This document shows positions 58,982 through 64,000 of a DNA stretch of 64,000 bases, one piece after another. The position numbers were made by a program, and so were the translations under genes. The stretch is taken from contig JAFUVB010000047.1 of the NCBI GenBank assembly GCA_017471245.1, positions 1 through 64,000 of the forward strand, read 5' to 3'. The notes under the pieces were generated by a model. The model did no database searches and had not been told where the DNA came from. It was given only the letters and a program-made list of their open reading frames with translations. Position 1 is the stretch's first letter; each line of letters opens with the position of its first letter. The stretch is from Prevotella sp. (GTDB taxonomy: Bacteria > Bacteroidota > Bacteroidia > Bacteroidales > Bacteroidaceae).

Positions 58982-60229
58982 ATGGCAGTCATCAAACCAT
59001 TTAAGGGCATTCGTCCGCCGAAAGAACTGGTGGAGAAAGTGGAGAGCCGCCCATACGATGTGCTCAATTCTGAAGAGGCAAGAGAAGAGGCCGGCGACAA
59101 CGAGATGAGTCTCTATCACATCATCAAGCCTGAAATCGATTTTCCCGAAGGCACAAGCGAATACGATCCGCGCGTGTATGAGAAAGCCGCTGAGAACTTC
59201 CAGAAGTTCCAGGACAATGGCTGGCTCGTGCAAGACGATAAAGAGCAGTATTACATCTATGCCCAGACGATGAACGGAAAGACACAGTATGGACTGGTGG
59301 TAGGTGCTTACGTGAACGACTATCTCACCGGTGTGATCAAGAAGCATGAGCTGACACGTCGCGACAAGGAAGAAGACCGCATGAAGCATGTGCGTGTGAA
59401 CAACGCAAACATCGAACCGGTGTTCTTCGCTTTCCCCGACAACGAGGTGCTCGACCAGCTCATCAAGCGCTATGCAGCCAACGAACCTGAATACGACTTC
59501 ATTGCCCCCATCGACGGTTTCCGCCATCAGCTGTGGGTGATTTCTGATGATGCCGACATCGCCACCGTAACAGAAGAGTTCCGCAAGATGCCGTCGCTCT
59601 ATATCGCCGACGGTCATCACCGCTCTGCAGCAGCAGCTCTCGTAGGTGCTGAAAAGCAGAAGCAGAACCCCAACCACAAGGGCGACGAGGAGTATAACTA
59701 CTTCATGGCAGTGTGCTTCCAGGCATCGCAGCTCACCATTCTCGACTACAACCGCGTGGTGAAAGACCTGAACGGCATGACATCTGAGCAGTTCCTCGAT
59801 GCATTGAAGAAGAATTTCGATGTGGAGAAGAAAGGTGCAGAAATCTATAAGCCGGCTCAGCTGCATGAGTTCTCGCTCTATCTCGACGGCGAGTGGTACA
59901 GCCTTACCGCCAAGGAAGGCACCTACGACAACAGCGACCCCATCGGCGTGCTCGACGTAGACATCTCCAGCCGACTGATTCTCGACGAACTGCTCGGCAT
60001 CAAGGACCTGCGTTCCAGCAACCGCATCGATTTCGTGGGCGGACTGCGTGGACTTGGCGAGCTGAAACGCCGTGTTGACAGCGGTGAGATGCGTGCAGCG
60101 CTTGCCCTCTATCCTGTGAGCATGCAGCAGATCATGGATATTGCCGACAGCGGAAAGATCATGCCGCCCAAGGCAACATGGTTTGAGCCGAAGCTGCGCT
60201 CTGGTCTTATCATCCACAAACTTGTGTGA
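58982..60229 (+). CDS. DUF1015 family protein
   Basis: A 415-residue cytoplasmic protein of the DUF1015 family, common next to serA and serC in Bacteroidetes and Clostridia; some relatives are annotated as uncharacterised ParB-like or as HTH-lacking regulators, but the function is unsettled. It begins MAVIKPFKGIRPPKELVEKV, then SRPYDVLNSEEAREEAGDNE, and carries the hallmark YIADGHHRSAAAAL near residue 205. The end reads GKIMPPKATWFEPKLRSGLI, also typical. Its position in the serine operon suggests a link with serine or phosphoserine metabolism. It starts 14 bases after serA. Confidence 0.9.
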   Translation: MAVIKPFKGIRPPKELVEKVESRPYDVLNSEEAREEAGDNEMSLYHIIKPEIDFPEGTSEYDPRVYEKAAENFQKFQDNGWLVQDDKEQYYIYAQTMNGKTQYGLVVGAYVNDYLTGVIKKHELTRRDKEEDRMKHVRVNNANIEPVFFAFPDNEVLDQLIKRYAANEPEYDFIAPIDGFRHQLWVISDDADIATVTEEFRKMPSLYIADGHHRSAAAALVGAEKQKQNPNHKGDEEYNYFMAVCFQASQLTILDYNRVVKDLNGMTSEQFLDALKKNFDVEKKGAEIYKPAQLHEFSLYLDGEWYSLTAKEGTYDNSDPIGVLDVDISSRLILDELLGIKDLRSSNRIDFVGGLRGLGELKRRVDSGEMRAALALYPVSMQQIMDIADSGKIMPPKATWFEPKLRSGLIIHKLV

Positions 60230-60231
60230 TA

Positions 60232-60819
60232 ATGACCGACGAGTATAAGACCATATCAGCAACAAGCGAGGGATATTACACCGAAAAGCGGAGTAAGTTC
60301 CTCGCTTTTGCGCATCATGTGGAAACCGTAGATGAAATAAAGGACATTCTTTCCTCCTACAGGAAGAAGTATTATGACGCCCGCCACGTGTGCTACGCCT
60401 ACATGCTGGGGGCGGAAAGGCAGGAATTTCGCGCCAACGACGACGGTGAGCCGAGCAGCACTGCCGGAAAACCGATTCTCGGACAGATCAACAGCAACGA
60501 GCTCACCGACATTCTCATCGTGGTGGTGAGGTATTACGGCGGCGTGAACCTTGGAACAAGCGGGCTGATTGTTGCCTACAAGACAGCCGCCGCTGATGCC
60601 ATCGCCCATGCCGGCGTGGAAATGCGCCAGGTGGAAGAGCGCATCGTCTATGATTTTCCATACGTGATGATGAACCAGGTGATGAAGATTGTGAAGGAAA
60701 TGAACCCGCGAATCATCGCGCAAGATTATGACAACACCTGCCGGATCACGCTCGGCATCAGGAAATCAATGGCTGATGCACTGCGCAGCAAACTGGAAAA
60801 GCTCAGCTTCGGCGAATAG
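60232..60819 (+). CDS. YigZ/IMPACT family protein
   Basis: A 195-residue protein of the IMPACT/YigZ family, of unsettled function. The amino-terminal domain has the signature RANDDGEPSSTAGKPIL and VVVRYYGGVNLGTSGLIVAY; a small ferredoxin-like domain follows (YDFPYVMMNQVMKIVKEMNP). A GTG at 60226 overlaps the DUF1015 stop and is an alternative start; I prefer the ATG at 60232 (MTDEYKTISATSEGYYTEKR). It is the last gene of the serine operon. The downstream gene is convergent. Confidence 0.9.
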   Translation: MTDEYKTISATSEGYYTEKRSKFLAFAHHVETVDEIKDILSSYRKKYYDARHVCYAYMLGAERQEFRANDDGEPSSTAGKPILGQINSNELTDILIVVVRYYGGVNLGTSGLIVAYKTAAADAIAHAGVEMRQVEERIVYDFPYVMMNQVMKIVKEMNPRIIAQDYDNTCRITLGIRKSMADALRSKLEKLSFGE

Positions 60820-60881
60820 TGCGTCACCGGAAAACGCATGCAGCGGCTACGGAGAGTGCGGCAACGCACGCGCATGAGCAC

Positions 60882-60928
60882 AAAAAAAGACCACCAGAGG
60901 TGAGAGACGCTTCTCTTGTCTGGTGGTC
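60882..60928 (-). terminator. Terminator of the DUF4890 gene
   Basis: Read on the minus strand, GACCACCAGA pairs with TCTGGTGGTC over ten bases (an inner AAGAGAAGC/GTCTCTC part extends it), followed by seven T. It lies 20 bases past the stop of the gene at 60948-61439 and may also stop traffic from yigZ. Confidence 0.85.
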
Positions 60929-60947
60929 CTGAAACACAATCACTTTA

Positions 60948-61439
60948 TTAACCCTTATTACCATTATTTCTTTCTCGTCCGAAACCGCCGCGCTCCATTC
61001 TCTTCTGGCGGTCGCTTTCGTATTTCTTGTATTGCTCAGAGGAGAATATCTTCTTGAGTTCTGCCTCATACTTGTCCATCTTCTCCTTGCGCTCTTTCAT
61101 CATTTTCTCCATTTCCTCGCGGCTCGGACGCTGCTGGTTCTGTACAGAAGCACCTGAATTACCGTCGGGGCGCTGGCGGTTCTGACCCATTCCCTGACCG
61201 GGACCCCTGCCTGGACCTCTTCCAGGACCTCTGCCCGGACCCATGCGGAACAAATCTTTATATTGCTCGTTCAGTGCCTTCAGCTTTTCGGTCTGCTTGG
61301 CATCCAGTCCGTATTCCTTAACCATCATCTCTGTGCGGTCTACGCGTGGGCGCTGACGTTGTCCGTCGTTCTTCTGTTCTTGAGCCGATGCCGTGGTGAG
61401 CGTGCATGCAGCTATCATTGCTAAAACTAATTTTTTCAT
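60948..61439 (-). CDS. DUF4890 / Spy-like periplasmic protein
   Basis: A 163-residue exported protein. The signal peptide is MKKLVLAMIAACTLTTASAQ. The mature part is highly basic and Gln/Arg-rich, with two helical LTxxQ-like stretches, TEMMVKEYGLDAKQTEKLKA and KYEAELKKIFSSEQYKKYES, resembling the Spy/CpxP family of periplasmic chaperones. Between them lies a Gly-Pro repeat of type GRGP, four units long (about residues 69-83), encoded by a 12-base tandem repeat. The end is Gly/Arg/Asn-rich. It is a single-gene unit with a good terminator. A stress-related role is plausible but not shown. Confidence 0.82.
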   Translation of the reverse strand: MKKLVLAMIAACTLTTASAQEQKNDGQRQRPRVDRTEMMVKEYGLDAKQTEKLKALNEQYKDLFRMGPGRGPGRGPGRGPGQGMGQNRQRPDGNSGASVQNQQRPSREEMEKMMKERKEKMDKYEAELKKIFSSEQYKKYESDRQKRMERGGFGRERNNGNKG

Positions 61440-61585
61440 TGTCTTTGATTTGTTTAATTTGTTATTTACTGAAAATAATCGCGATATTTTGACTTTATGA
61501 CAGTTTCCGTTTCTTGATGTTTAATGGTTAGATACTTTTTTAGTAAATTTTAAAACAAATACTTGCTCATTATGAAAAAATGTTG

Positions 61586-61593
61586 TAACTTTG
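61586..61593 (+). promoter_or_regulatory. -7 promoter box of tRNA-Ser
   Basis: TAACTTTG followed by CATG matches TAnnTTTG, 12 bases from the first base of the tRNA. Confidence 0.75.
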
Positions 61594-61604
61594 CATGTCG
61601 ATAA

Positions 61605-61692
61605 GGAAGATTGGCAGAGTGATCGAATGCGCTGGACTCGAAATCCGGTATACCCATTATGGGTATCGGGGGTTTGAATCCCTCATCTTCCG
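61605..61692 (+). tRNA. tRNA-Ser (CGA)
   Basis: GGAAGAT pairs with ATCTTCC in the acceptor stem. The anticodon stem CTGGA pairs with TCCGG around the loop CTCGAAA, giving the anticodon CGA. The long variable arm TACCCATTATGGGTA is the mark of a class II tRNA. It is 88 bases long and ends with discriminator G; CCA is not encoded. Confidence 0.96.
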
Positions 61693-61722
61693 CTTATGCA
61701 GATCAGTTAAGAAGTGTTTTTC

Positions 61723-61750
61723 AGGGGGACCGTGAGGTTCCCTTTTCTTT
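61723..61750 (+). terminator. Terminator after tRNA-Ser
   Basis: AGGGGGACC and GGTTCCCT pair around GTGA with one G-U or bulge, followed by TTTCTTTTTATTT. Confidence 0.7.
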
Positions 61751-61799
61751 TTATTTGGTATAGGCTCAGTCGATAATTTGTATATACACGCGAGTAACT

Positions 61800-62490
61800 C
61801 CATATCAATAAAATGAAATGATGCGGCACCTGAGCTTAAACAGCTGTATATCAGTACGTTAGATTCCATTTACCTGCACCCGCTGCGTCACCTGCTGCGT
61901 CACCAGATGGGTAATTTTGTGGAAAAACGGCGAAAAAGTAAGATTTATTGACAATGCAACAGCTTGATATCCAGATATTTGCGAGGCGAAAGTAAAAATC
62001 CACGACAATTATTTTAACCATTCTATAGGCATTGTTCGCGGACACAATAACAAGTAAAATAAGTGAAATCGGATAGAATATCGGAGCAAAAGGACAGCAT
62101 CTAATGAAAACTCATGAAAAATGGTCAGTAAATACCCCATCAGGTGTCGCAGCGGGTGACGCAGCAGGTGCGGGATAAATCTCCGAAAGTGCCTGAATGT
62201 CAGTGCGTTATGCTCAGGTGCGGCATAAAACCGTTTTTATGCTCTGTAGGAGATGGTGATGAAGCACCGTGATGATGCATCGATTCCTGCCACTCTCATT
62301 TGCTCCAGCATCTCAAAACATGAGCTTTCATTCATCAAAACCTATGCTTTCACCTTTCAAAACCTATGCTTTGAGGCTCCAAAACCTATGCTTTTTTTCA
62401 TCCTATTAGTCTCATAAGCCTTATTTGCCCTATAAGTCCTATAAGCCCTATATGCCTTCACTCTAAAGAAAAAACATGCTTTCTATCTCG
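61800..62490 (-). repeat. Long dispersed non-coding repeat, copy B
   Basis: The reverse complement of this stretch follows copy A (44805-45540) from end to end. Shared pieces include GCATCGATTCCTGCCACT, TTGCTCCAGCATCTCAAAAC, ATGCTTTGAGGCTCC, CATCCTATTAGTCTCATA and GCCCTATATGCCTTCACTCT. Here only two or three CATAGG-type units are present (62337-62395), against five tandem ones in copy A. Confidence 0.85.
61821..62226. repeat. Palindromic element, copy B
   Basis: Outer ends ATGCGGCACCTGAGC (61821 on) and GCTCAGGTGCGGCAT (to 62226) are complementary. The inner arms carry TGCACCCGCTGCGTCACC near 61878 and its near-complement near 62145-62175, with the 12-base CTGCGWCACCTG units. Confidence 0.8.
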
Positions 62491-62506
62491 GAAACATATA
62501 TTTTCT

Positions 62507-64000
62507 TCAAGGAACGATCACTTTTCGTCGGTTCATGATATAGATGCCCTTTGGCAGTTTCGTCGGGTCATCGCCCACATAGATGCCGTCGAGCGAATAG
62601 ATTCTCTTTTTCTCGTCGTTGCCGGTGATCATCACTCCGCGTAAACCTGATGATATGTTTTCCAGAAAATCGAAAGTGATGATGCCGTCTTCGGATTCGT
62701 TGATGTTGAAGATGGGCTTGTTCAGGCTTTCACCCACATAAACCGTGGGCTTCACCTCGCTGGTGTCGGTGAGGAACCTCACATTCAGACTGCCCGGAAA
62801 GGGGTCGCCGGCATAGCTGGCGCGATATTCTGCGGCGGTGTATTTGCGTGGATCCACTTCGTCTTCGCCGAGCACCTGATACGAGCTGATCAGTAATCCG
62901 TCGGCTGGAACGATGGTGAGGCGCGGCTGTCCTGCCGTGTTGTTAGGATGGTCGCTCACTCCCACGTTTTCAGAGCTGTAGTTCAGGTGCATCACAAGCA
63001 TGCCGTGGCCTCGCGCATAGCTGTTCCAGCCCTGCTTTTGCACGTTGAACAGCAGGAAATATTCGCGCCCTTTGCTGTCGTTGTCGTTCATGATGCGATA
63101 GGCTTTGCCGCCATTCTGTATGGTCTGAAGGCTCACTTGCTGTGCCTCTTTCAGCGTGTCGATGGTCATCCAGCCCATCACTTCTTGTTCCCAGGGGGTG
63201 TATTCAGCCGGATAGAAGCCGATGTTGCCGCCCAGATACTCGCCGCCGTCCATCACGTCCCAGTCTTCCATGGCCTGGTTGTTGATTCTTGCTCCGTCAT
63301 TGGTGGGGTAGATGTCGGGCAAGCCCATGCAGTGGGAGAATTCGTGCACGAAGAGTCCGATGCCGTTGATGCGCTTTTCGCCCCAGGCTTCGGTGTGGAT
63401 GGGCGCGCCTCCTAACTCGCAGTGAACGCCATACCGCGATACGGTCTTCCCGTCGTATGATCCGTAGCTGCCGGTGCTCGATTTTGGCCAGATGGCATTC
63501 GATGTAACGCCCGAATAGCTCTCTCCGTAACCGGCATAGATGATGTATACGAGATCCACCTTGCCGTCGTTGTCGGCATCGTATTGGGAGAAGTCGATCA
63601 GGTCGTCGGCTGCCTTGCACACATCGGGTATGAACAGATCCATGCGGTCGTTGCTGCCGCTGCCGTAATACGACATTTTGTTGTTCAGTTTCACGGGTCC
63701 GTACACGTCGAACTGGGGTGCGAACTTGCCGAAGCTCATGTCTTTGAAATACTGCTTCACGCTTCCGTAGTTTCTTTCCACCGTCTTGTCTACGTCGTTG
63801 GTGGGCTGTCCGTCAGCATTGAGGAACGAGTCGAAGAGCTTCCGGGTGGTTTCGTAGTTGTTTTTGAACAGCGAGTCGCTGAACTCTGCCAGTATCACGA
63901 TGGCTTTGGGCGTTCCTTCGTGGGGGAAATACGAGGAGTTGTTTGCCAGCTTCTCTTTCCTCATGCCGCTTTTCTTGGCCGCTGATGCCGTTTCCTGCTG
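62507..64000 (-). CDS. M6 family metallopeptidase, cut by the right edge
   Basis: A secreted zinc peptidase of the immune-inhibitor A-like M6 family. 497 residues are visible; the frame is open to the right edge (the codons before the Met at 63964 read QQETASAAKKSG), so the true start and signal peptide lie beyond the window. The family start TPKAIVILAEFSDSLF is followed by YDADNDGKVDLVYIIYAGYG and the zinc motif LFVHEFSHCMGLPDIYP (HExxHxxGxxD). The end, RIYSLDGIYVGDDPTKLPKG and IYIMNRRKVIV, is the Bacteroidetes carboxyl-terminal sorting-type tail, suggesting export by a type IX-like route. Confidence 0.92.
   Translation of the reverse strand, partial: QQETASAAKKSGMRKEKLANNSSYFPHEGTPKAIVILAEFSDSLFKNNYETTRKLFDSFLNADGQPTNDVDKTVERNYGSVKQYFKDMSFGKFAPQFDVYGPVKLNNKMSYYGSGSNDRMDLFIPDVCKAADDLIDFSQYDADNDGKVDLVYIIYAGYGESYSGVTSNAIWPKSSTGSYGSYDGKTVSRYGVHCELGGAPIHTEAWGEKRINGIGLFVHEFSHCMGLPDIYPTNDGARINNQAMEDWDVMDGGEYLGGNIGFYPAEYTPWEQEVMGWMTIDTLKEAQQVSLQTIQNGGKAYRIMNDNDSKGREYFLLFNVQKQGWNSYARGHGMLVMHLNYSSENVGVSDHPNNTAGQPRLTIVPADGLLISSYQVLGEDEVDPRKYTAAEYRASYAGDPFPGSLNVRFLTDTSEVKPTVYVGESLNKPIFNINESEDGIITFDFLENISSGLRGVMITGNDEKKRIYSLDGIYVGDDPTKLPKGIYIMNRRKVIVP

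Larger units (their letters stand above)
61751..62506. other. Gene-free stretch of about 750 bases
   Basis: Between the tRNA-Ser terminator and the end of the M6 peptidase gene. Nearly all of it is the inverted copy B of the long dispersed repeat (about 61800-62490), including palindromic element B. No supported gene is present. Confidence 0.8.

Noticed and set aside
58838..60265. 475-codon frame opposite the DUF1015 gene
   Set aside because: The plus strand encodes a full DUF1015 protein with its DGHHR motif; the minus frame has no family features and is His/Val/Leu-rich as shadows are.

Overview
The window reads as a stretch of chromosome from a Bacteroidales bacterium, most likely Prevotella in the broad sense. 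The evidence is the repeated -7 promoter box TAnnTTTG, lipoprotein signal peptides ending in a lipobox Cys, DUF4494/DUF4923/DUF4890 proteins, a fused ThrA, a PPi-dependent phosphofructokinase, tandem Dcu carriers, and an M6 peptidase with a Bacteroidetes-type C-terminal sorting tail. Most of the window is housekeeping DNA. No complete prophage, conjugative element, CRISPR array, defence island or biosynthetic cluster is visible.

Layout. The left edge (1-231) holds the start of a tyrosine recombinase that leaves the window; inverted 23-28 base repeats sit behind it, so this is probably one end of an integrative element. From 648 to 6696: mtaB, a glycosyltransferase, pheT, a YebC-type regulator and a TSCPD protein. 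Then a lipoprotein, the RNase P RNA (7318-7709) and a BrkB/YihY membrane protein. 9596-14653 is the threonine operon (thrA, a phosphoglycerate-mutase-like enzyme in the homoserine kinase position, thrC) on the minus strand. 16383-23031 is a minus-strand run: small protein, acyltransferase, large golvesin-domain lipoprotein, small protein, YgiQ, PP2C-like phosphatase. 23266-31970 holds pfp, a GH25 lysozyme, prmA, an aromatic/Gly-rich exported protein, a FadL-like porin and a GHL10 hydrolase. 32059-37292 is the ABC-F/engB pair divergent from recR-membrane protein-glycosyltransferase-acetyltransferase. Two identical tRNA-Asp genes follow. 37645-44504 is glnS-TPR-DedA and two dcu genes. 45946-60819 carries nadE, cdd, an RluA synthase, a HD protein, menA, yggS, a DEAD-box helicase and the serine operon serC-(four-helix protein)-serA-DUF1015-yigZ. 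A DUF4890 protein, tRNA-Ser(CGA) and an M6 peptidase, cut by the right edge, finish it.

The unusual content is in the non-coding DNA. A family of ~390-410 base palindromic elements occurs three times (25974-26360, 45119-45523, 61821-62226); each has inverted arms made of a 12-base unit CTGCGWCACCTG, and the central 60-base arms of the first copy match at 59 of 60 positions. Two of the copies, with ~300 bases of flank, are inverted duplicates 16 kb apart. A separate ~190 base palindrome lies at 45579-45769. CATAGGTTTT-type motifs recur in four intergenic regions, a 62-base repeat occurs twice in opposite orientation, and tandem arrays with a period of 21, 22 or 44 bases repeatedly sit at gene ends, sometimes supplying the last codons and the stop. 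A four-helix-bundle gene between serC and serA is bracketed by inverted arrays of the heptamer ATTGACC, which looks like an inserted cassette. These repeats are the best candidates for something undescribed.
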